Positions 49,855-59,985 of a stretch of DNA of 64,000 nucleotides are shown piece by piece. Within the stretch, counting starts at the first letter, position 1. Each line of letters begins with the position of its first letter. The DNA is from Sphingomonas xinjiangensis. GTDB taxonomy: Bacteria; Pseudomonadota; Alphaproteobacteria; Sphingomonadales; Sphingomonadaceae. The notes under the pieces were generated by a model. That model made no database searches and had not been told where the DNA came from. It saw only the letters and a program-made list of their open reading frames with translations. The stretch covers positions 124,001 to 188,000 of the forward strand of contig NZ_JACIJF010000002.1 in NCBI RefSeq assembly GCF_014199255.1, written 5' to 3'. The position numbers were made by a program, and so were the translations under genes.

Positions 49855-50160
49855 TTACCAGCTCGACTTGGTGACACCGGGGATCAGGCCCTTGTTGGCC
49901 AGATCACGGAACATCACACGAGCGAGACGGAACTTGCGGTAATAAGCGCGCGGCCGGCCGGAGAGTTCGCAACGGTTGCGAACCCGACCCGGGTTACCGT
50001 TGCGCGGGATCTCCGCCATCTTGAGGCGCGCGATGAGACGCTCGGTCTCATCCACGCTCTCGTCGTTCGCGATCGCCTTCAGCTTCGCATACTTGCCGGC
50101 GTACTTCTTCACCAGCAGCTTACGACGCTCATTCTTGTTCACGGAACTCAGTTTCGCCAT
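49855..50160 (-). CDS. rpsN: 30S ribosomal protein S14
   Basis: Head protein of 30S. At 101 aa this is the long form without zinc cysteines ([20 protein letters not shown] in place of the CxxC type). It lies 19 nt after rplE. Confidence 0.97.
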   Translation of the reverse strand: MAKLSSVNKNERRKLLVKKYAGKYAKLKAIANDESVDETERLIARLKMAEIPRNGNPGRVRNRCELSGRPRAYYRKFRLARVMFRDLANKGLIPGVTKSSW

Positions 50161-50179
50161 GACTTAAGTTCTCTTTCCC

Positions 50180-50764
50180 TTACGCTGCCTGCTTCGCTTC
50201 GCCGTCCGCATCCTGCGGGAACGGGAAGCCGAAGAGACGGAGGAGCTCGCGAGCCTCTTCGTCGGTCTTTGCGGTGGTGGTGACGATCACGTCCATGCCG
50301 CGCACCTTGTCGATGCGGTCATAGTTGATCTCGGGGAACACGAGCTGTTCCTTCAGGCCACAGGCATAGTTGCCACGACCGTCGAACGACTTCGGGTTCA
50401 GGCCGCGGAAGTCGCGGACGCGCGGCAGCGCGATCGTGACGAAGCGGTCGAGGAACTCGTACATGCGCTCGCGGCGAAGGGTAACCTTCACGCCGATCGG
50501 CATGCCTTCGCGCAGCTTGAACTGCGCGATCGACTTCTTCGCCTTGGTGATCACCGGCTTCTGTCCCGCGATCAGCTCCATTTCAGAAGCGGCCTGATCG
50601 ACCTTCTTCTTGTCCTGGGTGGCTTCGCCAACGCCCATGTTCAGCACGATCTTGTCGAGCCGGGGCACTTCCATGACGTTCTTGTAGCCGAACTTCTCGG
50701 TCATCGCCTTGGCGATGGTCTCGTCGTACAGCTTCCGCATACGCGGCGTGTAGTTGTCAGCCAT
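50180..50764 (-). CDS. rplE: 50S ribosomal protein L5
   Basis: Binds 5S rRNA and bridges to S13. ATG 50764 gives [20 protein letters not shown] and overlaps rplX by 8 nt; upstream in-frame codons belong to rplX DNA. 194 aa with [20 protein letters not shown]. Confidence 0.97.
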   Translation of the reverse strand: MADNYTPRMRKLYDETIAKAMTEKFGYKNVMEVPRLDKIVLNMGVGEATQDKKKVDQAASEMELIAGQKPVITKAKKSIAQFKLREGMPIGVKVTLRRERMYEFLDRFVTIALPRVRDFRGLNPKSFDGRGNYACGLKEQLVFPEINYDRIDKVRGMDVIVTTTAKTDEEARELLRLFGFPFPQDADGEAKQAA

Positions 50765-51074
50765 TGATGACATCCCCGGTCTTGACGGCCACGCGGACCT
50801 TCTTGCCGTCACGCTCTTCGAAGCGGACGCGCGTAGGCTTGCCGTCGGCGGTCACGTGCGCGACCTTTGAAACGTCCATCGGCGCTTCCGAGCGCTCCAG
50901 GCCACCCTGCGGGTTGGTCTGGCTCGGCTTCTTGTGGCGAACCGCCACGTTGATGCCCGAAACGACGACCTTGCCGTCCTTGGGCAGCGACTTGACGACC
51001 TCACCGGTACGTCCCTTGTCCTTACCGGACAGGACGATAACCTGGTCGCCCTTCTTGATCTTGGCAGCAGCCAT
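50757..51074 (-). CDS. rplX: 50S ribosomal protein L24
   Basis: Assembly initiator of 50[21 protein letters not shown] is the KOW motif. 105 aa from ATG 51074, which overlaps the rplN stop as TGATG. Confidence 0.97.
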   Translation of the reverse strand: MAAAKIKKGDQVIVLSGKDKGRTGEVVKSLPKDGKVVVSGINVAVRHKKPSQTNPQGGLERSEAPMDVSKVAHVTADGKPTRVRFEERDGKKVRVAVKTGDVING

Positions 51075-51442
51075 CACAGCACCTCGGGGGCGAGCGAAAT
51101 GATCTTCATGAAGCCCTTCGAGCGGAGCTCGCGGACCACCGGGCCAAAGATACGAGTGCCGATCGGCTCCTCGTTCTTGTTGACCAGCACCGCGGCATTG
51201 CCGTCGAAGCGGATCACCGAACCGTCGGTACGACGGACGTCCTTGGCGGTGCGGACGATCACAGCGCGGTGAACGTCGCCCTTCTTCACGCGGCCGCGGG
51301 GTGCGGCCTCCTTCACGCTGACGACGATCACGTCGCCAACGCCGGCAAAGCGGCGCTTAGAGCCGCCCAGCACCTTGATGCACTGCACCCGCTTCGCGCC
51401 GCTGTTGTCTGCGACGTCGAGATTGGATTGCATCTGGATCAT
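51074..51442 (-). CDS. rplN: 50S ribosomal protein L14
   Basis: Intersubunit-bridge protein, 122 aa, with [20 protein letters not shown] and the C-terminal IISLAPEVL. First gene of the spc part. An 83-nt gap from rpsQ holds a hairpin (CCGGG-A-CCAG with CTGG-CCCGG, about 51470-51495), the usual place of the S10/spc border. Confidence 0.97.
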   Translation of the reverse strand: MIQMQSNLDVADNSGAKRVQCIKVLGGSKRRFAGVGDVIVVSVKEAAPRGRVKKGDVHRAVIVRTAKDVRRTDGSVIRFDGNAAVLVNKNEEPIGTRIFGPVVRELRSKGFMKIISLAPEVL

Positions 51443-51525
51443 TGATCCGGTTCCTTCTCGTTCGGCCTACCGGGACCAGTGTAGTTCTGGCCCGGCGGTT
51501 CCAGTTAAAGCCGTTAGGCCCTTGG

Positions 51526-51795
51526 TTAGGCGATGTCGGCCCGCTCGGGGGTCGCGTGGGTGTTAACCCGCTCGATCACCTTCCAGGTCTTCAGCTTGGA
51601 GATCGGCGCGGTCTCTTCGATGCGCACGGTCTCACCCGCCTTATACTCGTTGCCCTCGTCATGGGCATGGTACTTCTTCGAACGACGGATGATCTTGCCA
51701 TAGAGCGGGTGCTTGACCTTACGCTCCACCAGCACCACCACCGTCTTCTCGCCCTTGTCGGAGACGATCTGCCCCGTCAACACGCGCTTAGGCAT
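51526..51795 (-). CDS. rpsQ: 30S ribosomal protein S17
   Basis: OB-fold 16S rRNA binder of 89 aa: [20 protein letters not shown], then [19 protein letters not shown]. It is the last gene of the S10 part. Confidence 0.97.
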   Translation of the reverse strand: MPKRVLTGQIVSDKGEKTVVVLVERKVKHPLYGKIIRRSKKYHAHDEGNEYKAGETVRIEETAPISKLKTWKVIERVNTHATPERADIA

Positions 51796-51806
51796 GGTTC
51801 GCTTCC

Positions 51807-52010
51807 TTACTTCGCTTCCGAGCGCGAACGCTCGGACTGCAGCGTCTTGATACGGGCGATGTCCCGACGGACTTCCTTGACCCGGCTCGGCTTCTCAAGC
51901 TGGCTGGTCGCGGCCTGGAAACGCAAGTTGAATGCCTCGCGCTTCAGGTTGCCAAGCTCGTCGCTCAGCTGATCGTCGGTCTGGGCCCGGAGATCGGTAG
52001 CCTTCGTCAT
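51807..52010 (-). CDS. rpmC: 50S ribosomal protein L29
   Basis: Exit-tunnel rim protein. 67 aa, with [20 protein letters not shown] and an [10 protein letters not shown] helix, both typical. It lies 4 nt after rplP. Confidence 0.97.
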   Translation of the reverse strand: MTKATDLRAQTDDQLSDELGNLKREAFNLRFQAATSQLEKPSRVKEVRRDIARIKTLQSERSRSEAK

Positions 52011-52014
52011 TCTA

Positions 52015-52446
52015 TCAACCCTCCAGGTGGGTGGTGTCGCCGAGACGCGCCACGACCTTGACCTTGATCGGCAGCTTCATCGCCGCACGCTCGAACGCTT
52101 CCGCGGCGAGCCGACCGGGAACGCCGTCCAGCTCGAACAGGATGCGGCCCGGCTTGACGCGAGCTACCCAGAACTCCGGCGAACCCTTGCCCGAGCCCAT
52201 GCGGACTTCGGCCGGCTTCGACGAAACCGGAAGATCCGGGAAAATACGGATCCACAAACGCCCCTGGCGCTTGATGTGGCGGGTGATCGCGCGGCGAGCC
52301 GCTTCGATCTGGCGAGCGGTGATCCGCTCCGGCTCCATCGCCTTCAGGCCATACGACCCGAAGTTGAGGTCCGTGCCACCCTTGGCGTCGCCATGGATGC
52401 GGCCCTTGAAGGCCTTGCGGAACTTGGTGCGCTTAGGTTGCAGCAT
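52015..52446 (-). CDS. rplP: 50S ribosomal protein L16
   Basis: Lies near the A-site tRNA elbow. [20 protein letters not shown] and [20 protein letters not shown] are the conserved parts; 143 aa. The Arg of the [12 protein letters not shown] loop (hydroxylated in some bacteria) is kept. Confidence 0.97.
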   Translation of the reverse strand: MLQPKRTKFRKAFKGRIHGDAKGGTDLNFGSYGLKAMEPERITARQIEAARRAITRHIKRQGRLWIRIFPDLPVSSKPAEVRMGSGKGSPEFWVARVKPGRILFELDGVPGRLAAEAFERAAMKLPIKVKVVARLGDTTHLEG

Positions 52447-52460
52447 GTTTCTCTACTCCC

Positions 52461-53171
52461 TTAGCGGCGATGATCGTCGCGCGCGGGGCGCACGCCGGAG
52501 GTCTGAGCCTCCATCATCAACCGGTCCTGCGCCATGGGATCATGACCCAGGATCTCACCCTTAAAGATCCAGACCTTCACGCCGCACACGCCATAGGCGG
52601 TGTGCGCAGTCGCGTCGGCATAATCGAGGTTGGCGCGCAGCGTGTGCAGCGGCACCCGGCCCTCGCGATAGCTCTCGTTGCGTGCGATCTCGGCGCCGCC
52701 AAGACGGCCGCCGCACATCACGCGGATACCGTCGGCACCCAGGCGCATCGCCGACTGCACCGCGCGCTTCATGGCGCGGCGGAACGCGATGCGGCGCTCC
52801 AGCTGGTCGGCAATGCCCTGCGCGACGAGCTTGGCGTCGACTTCGGGCTTGCGGATCTCGACGATGTTCAGGCTCACGTCGGAGCTGGTCATCGCGCCGA
52901 GCGTCTTGCGCAGCTTCTCGATGTCGCCACCCTTCTTGCCGATGATCACGCCGGGGCGCGCAGCGAAGATGGAGATGCGGCACAGCTTGGCCGGACGCTC
53001 GATGACGACCTTCGAGATCGCGGCCTGCGGCAGCGTCTTGATGATGTACTGGCGGATCTTCAGATCCTCCAGGAGCAGGCGGCCATAATCCGCGCCTTCT
53101 GCGAACCAGCGGCTGTCCCACGTCCGGTTGATCTGCAAACGCAGACCGATTGGGTTGCTCTTGTGACCCAT
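52461..53171 (-). CDS. rpsC: 30S ribosomal protein S3
   Basis: mRNA-entry helicase protein. [20 protein letters not shown] at the start, a KH domain with [16 protein letters not shown], and the C-terminal half [14 protein letters not shown]. 236 aa. The ATG overlaps the rplV stop by one base. Confidence 0.97.
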   Translation of the reverse strand: MGHKSNPIGLRLQINRTWDSRWFAEGADYGRLLLEDLKIRQYIIKTLPQAAISKVVIERPAKLCRISIFAARPGVIIGKKGGDIEKLRKTLGAMTSSDVSLNIVEIRKPEVDAKLVAQGIADQLERRIAFRRAMKRAVQSAMRLGADGIRVMCGGRLGGAEIARNESYREGRVPLHTLRANLDYADATAHTAYGVCGVKVWIFKGEILGHDPMAQDRLMMEAQTSGVRPARDDHRR

Positions 53172-53548
53172 TATGCTTCTTCCTGCTCGCGCACGACAAT
53201 GCGCAGACGGCTGAACGGCTTCAGGATGCGGGTGGACTTGCCACGGCCGCGGGTCGCGAAGCGCTTCATCGTGATCGACTTGCCGACCGACGCCTCGGCA
53301 ACGACGAGCGCGTCGACGTCGAGGTTGTGGTTGTTCTCGGCGTTGGCGATCGCCGAAGCGAGCACCTTGCGCGCGTCAACCGCCATCGCCTTGGTCGAGA
53401 ACTGAAGGATGTTCAGCGCGTCGCCGACCTTCTTGCCGCGGATCAGGCCAGCGACCAGGTTCAGCTTCTGCGCCGAACCACGGATCTGCGTGCCGACCGA
53501 CAGCGCTTCGTTGTCGCCTACGCGACGGGGTGCCTTAGGCTTCGACAT
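53171..53548 (-). CDS. rplV: 50S ribosomal protein L22
   Basis: Lines the exit tunnel with a beta-hairpin ([20 protein letters not shown]), the site of macrolide-resistance changes in other bacteria; no deletion is evident. 125 aa. Single-base overlaps at both ends with rpsS and rpsC. Confidence 0.97.
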   Translation of the reverse strand: MSKPKAPRRVGDNEALSVGTQIRGSAQKLNLVAGLIRGKKVGDALNILQFSTKAMAVDARKVLASAIANAENNHNLDVDALVVAEASVGKSITMKRFATRGRGKSTRILKPFSRLRIVVREQEEA

Positions 53549-53823
53549 CAGCGCTTACCCTTCTTGTCGGCAGCGTGACCGGGGAAGAAGCGGGTGGGAG
53601 CGAACTCGCCCAGCTTCATGCCGACCATGTCTTCGTTGACCGACACCGGCACGAACTTGCGGCCGTTGTACACGCTGAAGGTCAGGCCAACGAAGTCCGG
53701 CAGGATCGTCGAGCGGCGCGACCAGGTCTTGATCGGCGCGCGCGCATTGGTTTCCTGCGCGGTCTGCGCCTTCTTCAGCAGATGGAGGTCCACGAAAGGA
53801 CCCTTCCAGACTGAGCGAGCCAT
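53548..53823 (-). CDS. rpsS: 30S ribosomal protein S19
   Basis: Head protein that contacts S13 and t[23 protein letters not shown], then [20 protein letters not shown]; 91 aa. It is separated from rplB by one base. Confidence 0.97.
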   Translation of the reverse strand: MARSVWKGPFVDLHLLKKAQTAQETNARAPIKTWSRRSTILPDFVGLTFSVYNGRKFVPVSVNEDMVGMKLGEFAPTRFFPGHAADKKGKR

Positions 53824-53824
53824 G

Positions 53825-54676
53825 TTAGCCCTTCCTCTTCGTCGAATGACGCGACCGGATGATCATCTTGTCGGTCGACTTGTTGTGACGGGTGCGTGCA
53901 CCCTTGGTCGGCTTGCCCCATGGCGTGACCGGATGACGGCCGCCCGAGGTCCGGCCTTCACCACCGCCGTGCGGGTGGTCGACCGGGTTCTTGGCGACGC
54001 CGCGGGTCAGCGGGCGCTTGCCCAGCCAGCGGTTGCGACCGGCCTTGCCCAGGTTGGTGTTCTGGTTGTCCGGGTTGGACACCGCACCGACCGTGCCCAT
54101 GCAATTGCCGTGGATATAGCGCTGCTCGCCCGAGTTCAGACGAACAATCACCATGCCCTTGTCGCGGCCGACGACCTGCACGTAGGTGCCTGCCGAACGT
54201 GCGATCTGACCGCCCTTGCCCGGCTTCATCTCCACATTGTGGACGATGGTGCCGACCGGCATCGACGCGAGCTCCATGGCATTGCCCGGCTTCACGTCGG
54301 TCTTCTGGCCGGCGATCACCTTGTCGCCAACAGCCAGACGCTGCGGAGCGATGATGTAGGCCTGGCTCGGCTTGCCGTCGATCTCGCCATAGTTGACGAG
54401 CGCGATGAACGCGGTGCGGTTCGGGTCATATTCGATCCGCTCGACGGTGCCTTCGACGTCCCACAGGCGGCGCTTGAAATCGACGATGCGATAGCGCTGC
54501 TTGTGGCCGCCGGCGATGCCGCGCGAGGTCACGTGACCCTTGTTGTTACGGCCACCGGTCTTGGTCTTACCCTCGGTCAGCGACTTGACCGGACGGCCCT
54601 TGTACAGGCCCGAACGGTCGATGAGGATGAGACCGCGGACGCCAGGCGACGTCGGGTTGTAATTCTTGAGTGCCAT
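53825..54676 (-). CDS. rplB: 50S ribosomal protein L2
   Basis: Needed for peptidyl transferase and subunit joining. 283 aa, ten more than in E. coli. [20 protein letters not shown] at the start, and the conserved His loop [20 protein letters not shown]. It overlaps rplW by one base. Confidence 0.97.
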   Translation of the reverse strand: MALKNYNPTSPGVRGLILIDRSGLYKGRPVKSLTEGKTKTGGRNNKGHVTSRGIAGGHKQRYRIVDFKRRLWDVEGTVERIEYDPNRTAFIALVNYGEIDGKPSQAYIIAPQRLAVGDKVIAGQKTDVKPGNAMELASMPVGTIVHNVEMKPGKGGQIARSAGTYVQVVGRDKGMVIVRLNSGEQRYIHGNCMGTVGAVSNPDNQNTNLGKAGRNRWLGKRPLTRGVAKNPVDHPHGGGEGRTSGGRHPVTPWGKPTKGARTRHNKSTDKMIIRSRHSTKRKG

Positions 54677-54996
54677 TACGAGTTGACCCCCGAGGTCACG
54701 TCGATCTGCTCGCCATCGGCCAGCGTCACGATCGCCTTCTTCATGTCGGAGCGCTTGTAGGGAGCACCCTTCCAGCGCTTGGTCTTGCCCTTCTGGACGA
54801 TCGTGTTGACGCCGGTCACCTTGACATTCCAGAGCGCCTCGACGGCGGCCTTGATCTCGGGCTTGGTGGCGTCGCCGGCGACCTTGAACACAACCGCGTT
54901 GTGCTCGGAGACGAGCGTCGACTTTTCGGTGATGTGCGGCGCGACGATCACGTCATAATGACGGTTGTCGATCGCGGCAGTCTGCTTCTTAGCCAT
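54676..54996 (-). CDS. rplW: 50S ribosomal protein L23
   Basis: Docking site for trigger factor and SRP at the exit tunnel. 106 aa with [20 protein letters not shown] and [12 protein letters not shown]. Its start overlaps rplD by 8 nt. Confidence 0.97.
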   Translation of the reverse strand: MAKKQTAAIDNRHYDVIVAPHITEKSTLVSEHNAVVFKVAGDATKPEIKAAVEALWNVKVTGVNTIVQKGKTKRWKGAPYKRSDMKKAIVTLADGEQIDVTSGVNS

Positions 54997-55600
54997 TGAA
55001 GCGCGCCTCCAGCTTTTCGACGGCAGCGCGGGTCAGGACCAGCGTGTCGCTCTTCAGGATGTCGTAGACGTTGGCACCGATCGCCGGCAGGACGTTGATG
55101 CCCTGCAGGTTGCGCGCCGCCAAGAAACCGCCGGCTTCCGCGTCAATGATCAGCGCCTTCTTGCCGAAGCCCAGAGCAGCGAACTGCGCCTGAAGCTCCT
55201 TGGTCTTCTCGCCGGCATTGCCATCGAGGATGATCAGCGAACCCGCCTTGGCGTGGCTCGACAGCGCCATCCGAAGACCCAGCGTGCGGACCTTCTTGTT
55301 CAGCGACGGATTGAAGTCCCGGACGCGGGCGCCGTGCGCCTTACCGCCACCGATGAAGATCGGAGCGCGGCGATCGCCGTGACGAGCCGTGCCGCCGCCC
55401 TTCTGGCGACCCCACTTCTTGCCCGTACGCGCCACATCCGAACGCTCGCGAGTGCCGCGGGCGGTGCCGCGACGCTTCTCGAGCTGCCACGTCACGACGC
55501 GGTGCAGAATGTCGGCGCGCGGCTCGACGGCGAAGATCGCGTCGTTGAGCTCGATGGCGCCCGCTTCTGCGGCGTCGAGGGTTTGAACCTTGACCTGCAC
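54989..55600 (-). CDS. rplD: 50S ribosomal protein L4
   Basis: Exit-tunnel protein; in gammaproteobacteria it also represses the S10 operon through the leader RNA. The loop has [20 protein letters not shown]. It begins with a GTG at 55600 directly after the rplC stop. 203 aa. Whether the structured rpsJ-rplC gap is an L4 target is unknown. Confidence 0.96.
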   Translation of the reverse strand: MQVKVQTLDAAEAGAIELNDAIFAVEPRADILHRVVTWQLEKRRGTARGTRERSDVARTGKKWGRQKGGGTARHGDRRAPIFIGGGKAHGARVRDFNPSLNKKVRTLGLRMALSSHAKAGSLIILDGNAGEKTKELQAQFAALGFGKKALIIDAEAGGFLAARNLQGINVLPAIGANVYDILKSDTLVLTRAAVEKLEARFNG

Positions 55601-56350
55601 TTAGCCCTCCTGGCCTTCGGTAGCTTCCGGAGCAGCCTGGACAGGCGCCTCAGCGGGAGCTTCGTTGCTGTTGGCGACGGCCTTCAGGCCGGCGGGGAAC
55701 GGCGCAGTCTCGGGACGCGAAACCTTGACGCTGTCCTTGACGAACAACCAGCCACCCTTCGAACCGGGCACGGAGCCCTTCACGAAGATCAGGCCACGCT
55801 CGACGTCGGTGCCGACGATCTCGAGGTTCTGCTGGGTGCGATACTTGTCACCCATGTGGCCGGCCATCTTCTTGTTCTTGAAGACCTTGCCCGGATCCTG
55901 GCGCTGACCGGTCGAACCGAGCGAACGGTGCGAAACCGAGACGCCGTGGGTGGCACGCAGACCGCCGAAGCCCCAGCGCTTCATGCCGCCCTGGAAGCCC
56001 TTACCCTGGGTCTTGCCTTGGATGTCGACATACTGGCCAGCGACATAATGGTCGGCCGAGATCTCGGCGCCCACGTCCAGAAGGCCATCCGCATTGACGC
56101 GGAACTCGTGGACCACAGCCTTGGGCTCGACTTCGGCCTTGCCGAAGTGGCCGCGCTGCGGCTTGGAAACGTTCTTGCTCTTCGCCGAACCGGCGCCGAG
56201 CTGGACAGCGGTGTAGCCGTCACGATCTTGCTCGCGGACGGAGACGACCTGAACGCCTTCGAGCGCCAGAACGGTGACCGGCACGTGGCGGCCGTCGTCC
56301 TGGAACAGGCGGGTCATCCCCAACTTCTTCGCGATCACGCCAGTGCGCAT
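55601..56350 (-). CDS. rplC: 50S ribosomal protein L3
   Basis: Initiates 50S assembly. Starts [20 protein letters not shown], with [19 protein letters not shown]; 249 aa against 209 in E. coli. The extra part is an acidic Ala/Pro/Glu tail ([19 protein letters not shown]). A 12-bp palindrome (56362-56373) overlaps its ribosome-binding site. Confidence 0.97.
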   Translation of the reverse strand: MRTGVIAKKLGMTRLFQDDGRHVPVTVLALEGVQVVSVREQDRDGYTAVQLGAGSAKSKNVSKPQRGHFGKAEVEPKAVVHEFRVNADGLLDVGAEISADHYVAGQYVDIQGKTQGKGFQGGMKRWGFGGLRATHGVSVSHRSLGSTGQRQDPGKVFKNKKMAGHMGDKYRTQQNLEIVGTDVERGLIFVKGSVPGSKGGWLFVKDSVKVSRPETAPFPAGLKAVANSNEAPAEAPVQAAPEATEGQEG

Positions 56351-56687
56351 GATCTTATGCTCCTATGCATAGGCACCCGCGGGACCATTCCCCCGGGTGC
56401 GTGCCTCAGCCCTGCTTGTAGTGCGAGCCCCCGTCCGGGCTGAACCCTCGCCAAAGCGAGGGAGACGGGGGACGCAGGCCCGGACACTCGTGAGAGGCCG
56501 GCGGTATCCCTATGTCGTCATGAGGGCGCCCGCTTGGCGCCCTCCGTTTCTTGCGTCGGATCGGGAAGATCCTGTCGAGAAACCGGCGAATCTCCCACAG
56601 GAGACTCGCGAAACTCTTGCGAAGGCGCGCCTTTACGTCAGCACGCCTTCCCTGTCCACCCCTGCCGAAGCGCGGGCGGACAATGAA
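56351..56687 (-). promoter_or_regulatory. structured 337-nt gap between rpsJ and rplC
   Basis: Stem 1: GAGGGCGCC (56522-56530) with GGCGCCCTC (56536-56544). Stem 2: CCCTCGC-CAAA-GCGAGGG (56445-56462) inside CCCCCGTC (56428-56435) with GACGGGGG (56464-56471). GTCCGGGC (56433-56440) can instead pair GCCCGGAC (56478-56485), which excludes the former. Stem 3: GCACCCG (56373-56379) with CGGGTGC (56394-56400). CCTATGCATAGG (56362-56373) is a perfect palindrome that includes AGG of the rplC ribosome site. No gene is seen. Confidence 0.6.
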
Positions 56688-56996
56688 TCAGGCAAGCTTG
56701 ATTTCGACGTCGACGCCGGCGGCCAGGTCGAGCTTCATCAGCGCGTCAACGGTCTGCGGAGTCGGCTGCACGATGTCGAGCATCCGCTTGTAGGTACGGA
56801 CTTCGAACTGCTCGCGCGACTTCTTGTCGATGTGCGGACCGCGGAGAACAGTGAACTTCTCCGTCTTGGTCGGCAGCGGAATGGGGCCACGGATAAGCGC
56901 GCCGGTGCGGCGCGCGGTGTCGGCGATGTCGCCGGTCGCCTGGTCGAGCACGCGATGATCGAACGCCTTCAGGCGAATGCGGATATTGCTGTCCAT
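56688..56996 (-). CDS. rpsJ: 30S ribosomal protein S10
   Basis: 30S head protein, also NusB partner in antitermination. 102 aa, [20 protein letters not shown], with [19 protein letters not shown]. It has its own probable promoter and a leader hairpin; tuf is 4.4 kb away instead of adjacent, so it starts a transcription unit. Confidence 0.97.
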   Translation of the reverse strand: MDSNIRIRLKAFDHRVLDQATGDIADTARRTGALIRGPIPLPTKTEKFTVLRGPHIDKKSREQFEVRTYKRMLDIVQPTPQTVDALMKLDLAAGVDVEIKLA

Positions 56997-57013
56997 AGTC
57001 CCTACCGATGCGA

Positions 57014-57042
57014 AAGAGCGGGCCGCGCGAAACGCGGCTCTT
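57014..57042 (-). promoter_or_regulatory. leader hairpin upstream of rpsJ
   Basis: AAGAG / CTCTT and CCGCG / CGCGG pair around loop CGAAA with a 4-nt bulge (plus-strand reading). It ends 18 nt before the rpsJ ATG, in the untranslated leader, a candidate for autogenous control. Confidence 0.4.
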
Positions 57043-57067
57043 GCTGTTGCGAAAAACCGAAGGGCGG

Positions 57068-57096
57068 CCTCTACACATCGGGGCCTCCCGGATCAA
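57068..57096 (-). promoter_or_regulatory. probable promoter of the S10 operon
   Basis: Minus strand: TTGATC (57096-57091), 17 nt, TAGAGG (57073-57068), about 60 nt of leader before rpsJ. Both hexamers are imperfect, spacing is ideal. Confidence 0.45.
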
Positions 57097-57224
57097 GCCC
57101 CTAAAACCTTGTTCCGCATCGCCCTTCACCCCGCAGCCGCCGGCTTTCGTGCGCGCGCTTGCCTCACCTCTACCTCAGGTCAGGCTCGCAAAACGGCGGA
57201 TGCAGGGAACGCCCGTCAGGCACT

Positions 57225-59132
57225 TCAAGGCGTTGGGGTCAGGAGCTGGTTGATGCCCGCCGCCAGGGTTTCCAGCTTGTACGGCTTGCGCAAAATGGGG
57301 AATTCGCGCTGATCGGCTGGGATGAATTGCTTGCTGCTGTAGCCACTGGCGAGAAGCACGGGCAAGTCGTGGTTGTCCTGCCTGATCCTCTTGGCGAGAT
57401 CCAGGCCGCTGATGCCGGGCATGACGATATCCGAGAACACGATGTCGACGTCGTGCGCCTCCAGCAGACGAAGGGCTTGATACCCGTCAACCGCTTCAAC
57501 GACCTTGCAGCCCAGATCCTCGAGCAACTGGTGGGCGAAATATCGTACATGGTCGCTGTCCTCCACCAACAGGACCTTCAGCCCTTCGGGAAGTGCGATG
57601 CTCGACGCGTCGTCCGCTTCTGCGCGAAAAGCTTTGGCCGTGCGAGGGAGCAGGATCTGAACCGTCGTGCCTGTACCCACCTCCGACTCCAGGCGCACCG
57701 AGCCGCCAGACTGAACCGCGAAACCGTGGATCTGCGAGAGCCCCAGCCCCGTTCCCTTGCCCGTCGGCTTGGTCGTGAAGAACGGCTCAAACACGCGCTC
57801 CAGCTTCTCGGGCGGGATCCCCTCCCCTGTGTCGCCGATCGCAAGGCACACCATGTCTCCATCCGACCCTGACACATTGCTCGTCGAGATGATGATGTGC
57901 CCCCCGTTCGGCATGGCGTCACGCGCATTCAAAACCGCGTTCAGGAGCGCAGTTTCCAAGCCGGTCGGATCGATTTCGACGCGCCACAACGCGGGAGAAA
58001 GGTTGAGCCGCAGGTCATATTGGTTGCCCAACGTACGCTGAAGCATCTCGGCCATGGCATCCAGGCGCACGCTCAGATCGATGACCTCGGGCTCCAGGGG
58101 CTGGCGCCGCGCAAATGCTAGGAGCTGAGAAGTAAGACTGGTTGCCCGCTCCGCCGTTTCCAACATGACGTGCAGGTACCGGTTACGCTTCTCGACCAGC
58201 AGGTCGGGCTGCCGCAACAGGAAGTCGGCAGAGCCCCGCATGACGGTCATCAGGTTGTTGAAGTCATGCGCGATGCCCCCCGCGAGCTCTCCAAGCGCTT
58301 GCAGCTTCTGGGATTGGAGCAGGGCCGCCTGGGTTTGCCGAAGCTCATCCTGCGCCTTGATCTTTTCACTGATGTCCCGGGTTATCTTCGCGAAGCCGAC
58401 ATGGTCGCCTGCTTCGGTGTAGATCGGATCGATCAGCACATGCGCCCAGAATGGCGATCCATCCTTGCGGACCCGCTGCGCCTCCGCTTCGAACTTACCT
58501 TCGCGCAACGCCGTTTCCAGGGCGGACTGCGGCGCCCCGCGGTCGCGATCCGCAGCAGTGTAGAAGCGCGAGAAGTGGTGTCCGATCACCTCGGCCTCTT
58601 CATAGCCTTTGATGGCACGGGCCCCGGAGTTCCAGCTGGTTACCCTGCCTTGCCGATCGAGCATGTAGATCGCGTAATCGCGCACGCCCTGCACCAGCAT
58701 CCGGAACTGCAACTCGCTTTGGTATGTGGCCTGTTCGAGCTGCCGTTTTTCGGTGATGTCTCGCGTAATCTTCGCGAAGCCGACAAGCGATCCGTCCCCC
58801 CCCCGGATCGGGTCGATGATGACATTCGCCCAAAAACGGGTTCCATCCTTCCTGACCCTCCAGCCCTCGGCTTCAAAGCGGCTTTCATCCGCAGCGATCT
58901 TGAGTGCTCGCGCCGGCAACCCCGCGTCACGGTCTTCTTGCGTGTAGAAACGCGAGAAGTGCTCGCCGATGACCTCCTGCGAAGTGTAGCCTTTGAAGCG
59001 TTCGGCGCCCGCATTCCAGGTTACGACCCGGCCATTCGGATCGAGCATATAGATCGCATAGTCCGTAACTGACTCGACCAGCAGCTGGAACCGTCCGTTC
59101 GCCGCGTGGTCGTCAAAAGCAGACTCAGCCAT
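57225..59132 (-). CDS. PAS-PAS hybrid sensor histidine kinase
   Basis: A 635-aa cytosolic kinase without membrane helices. PAS1 (about 12-130) and PAS2 (about 140-255) are close paralogues, each with DYAIYMLD, an HFSRFYT segment and GFAKITRDI. HisKA has phospho-His289 (GGIAHDFNNLM), HATPase_c shows NARDAMPNGG, GDTGEGIPPE and GKGTGLGLSQIHG, and a receiver has Asp568 (FSDIVMPG). I chose ATG 59132 (MAESAF). It is divergent from a single-domain response regulator at 59472, a likely partner, and lies next to rpsJ. The signal is unknown. Confidence 0.92.
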   Translation of the reverse strand: MAESAFDDHAANGRFQLLVESVTDYAIYMLDPNGRVVTWNAGAERFKGYTSQEVIGEHFSRFYTQEDRDAGLPARALKIAADESRFEAEGWRVRKDGTRFWANVIIDPIRGGDGSLVGFAKITRDITEKRQLEQATYQSELQFRMLVQGVRDYAIYMLDRQGRVTSWNSGARAIKGYEEAEVIGHHFSRFYTAADRDRGAPQSALETALREGKFEAEAQRVRKDGSPFWAHVLIDPIYTEAGDHVGFAKITRDISEKIKAQDELRQTQAALLQSQKLQALGELAGGIAHDFNNLMTVMRGSADFLLRQPDLLVEKRNRYLHVMLETAERATSLTSQLLAFARRQPLEPEVIDLSVRLDAMAEMLQRTLGNQYDLRLNLSPALWRVEIDPTGLETALLNAVLNARDAMPNGGHIIISTSNVSGSDGDMVCLAIGDTGEGIPPEKLERVFEPFFTTKPTGKGTGLGLSQIHGFAVQSGGSVRLESEVGTGTTVQILLPRTAKAFRAEADDASSIALPEGLKVLLVEDSDHVRYFAHQLLEDLGCKVVEAVDGYQALRLLEAHDVDIVFSDIVMPGISGLDLAKRIRQDNHDLPVLLASGYSSKQFIPADQREFPILRKPYKLETLAAGINQLLTPTP

Positions 59133-59471
59133 GCCCAATCCTAATCTACCCACTGCTCCCAGGCGTCCTGCGGGCGAATCTCGGGCGAATCAAGCTCGTT
59201 ACGGATCCGCCCGAGCCAAGCGACGGAAGGAGCGCGACCGTGGTAATCTAGATTAAACACGCTACATGCGTTGAACTGGATGGATTACCAGTTTCGCTTG
59301 CTGCTGCCACTCGGACAATCGCCCGTGTTCCACGCTTCCGCGCACCTGTTCGTCCGCCCCCGCCTGCGATACGCATTTTATACAGGCATGGAACGCCGTA
59401 CGTATTTCCACATTGTTGCAGGCGCTCTTGCCGGACGTTAACCCACCCCCTAGTCGCTGGTCGAGGATGCC
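59133..59471. other. 339-nt divergent spacer of the two-component pair
   Basis: It holds the promoters of the kinase (minus) and regulator (plus). A GGAAC at 59391 is followed by GTT after 20 nt, too far for an EcfG box. TAGATTAAAC and a TTTTATACAG (-10-like) near 59375 are AT-rich, but no full promoter was recognised. No gene or repeat. Confidence 0.4.
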
Positions 59472-59867
59472 GTGTCCAAGTCTCTCTTACTGCTGCTCGT
59501 GGAAGACGAGCCCATGATCATGCACATCATCGAGGACGCCTTGACGGACGGTGGCTATGAGGTGCTGACGGCTCTTGATGGGTCAGAAGCCTTGGGGCTC
59601 ATGAAAAAGCATGGTCAGGACGTGGCCGGTATCGTGACGGACATTCGCCTTGGAGGCGAGATGGACGGGTGGGCGGTCGCGCGCCAAGGGCGCGAGCAAA
59701 AGCCCGAACTCGCCGTAATATACATGACCGGAGACAGCGCCGCGGACTGGGCCGCCAACGGCGTTCCCAAAAGCGTATTGCTCCAAAAGCCGTTCGCACC
59801 GGCGCAGGTCGTGACAGCCATCTCTACGCTGCTGACTGCAACCGACAGCTCCATTCAGGCTGGCTGA
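59472..59867 (+). CDS. single-domain response regulator
   Basis: A 131-aa receiver without output domain: acidic pocket VEDEP, phospho-acceptor Asp57 (IVTDIRLGG), switch Thr (IYMTGDS) and Lys (LQKPF). Such proteins act by protein contact or as phosphate shuttles. GTG start. Divergent from the hybrid kinase, which has its own receiver, so the regulator may be a second acceptor or sink. Confidence 0.88.
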   Translation: MSKSLLLLLVEDEPMIMHIIEDALTDGGYEVLTALDGSEALGLMKKHGQDVAGIVTDIRLGGEMDGWAVARQGREQKPELAVIYMTGDSAADWAANGVPKSVLLQKPFAPAQVVTAISTLLTATDSSIQAG

Positions 59868-59985
59868 CCGATCCAGCCGCTTCCTTGGCCCAGACTTTGC
59901 TCACGAGCACTCCGGAAGCGCTGAAGGACCACGCACGGAGCAACGCCAGAGCGCGGCTATACCCCGCCAAGGCGTAAGCACGCCC

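Noticed and set aside
59391..59420. GGAAC before the response regulator as an EcfG box
   Set aside because: GTT follows after 20 nt instead of 16-17.
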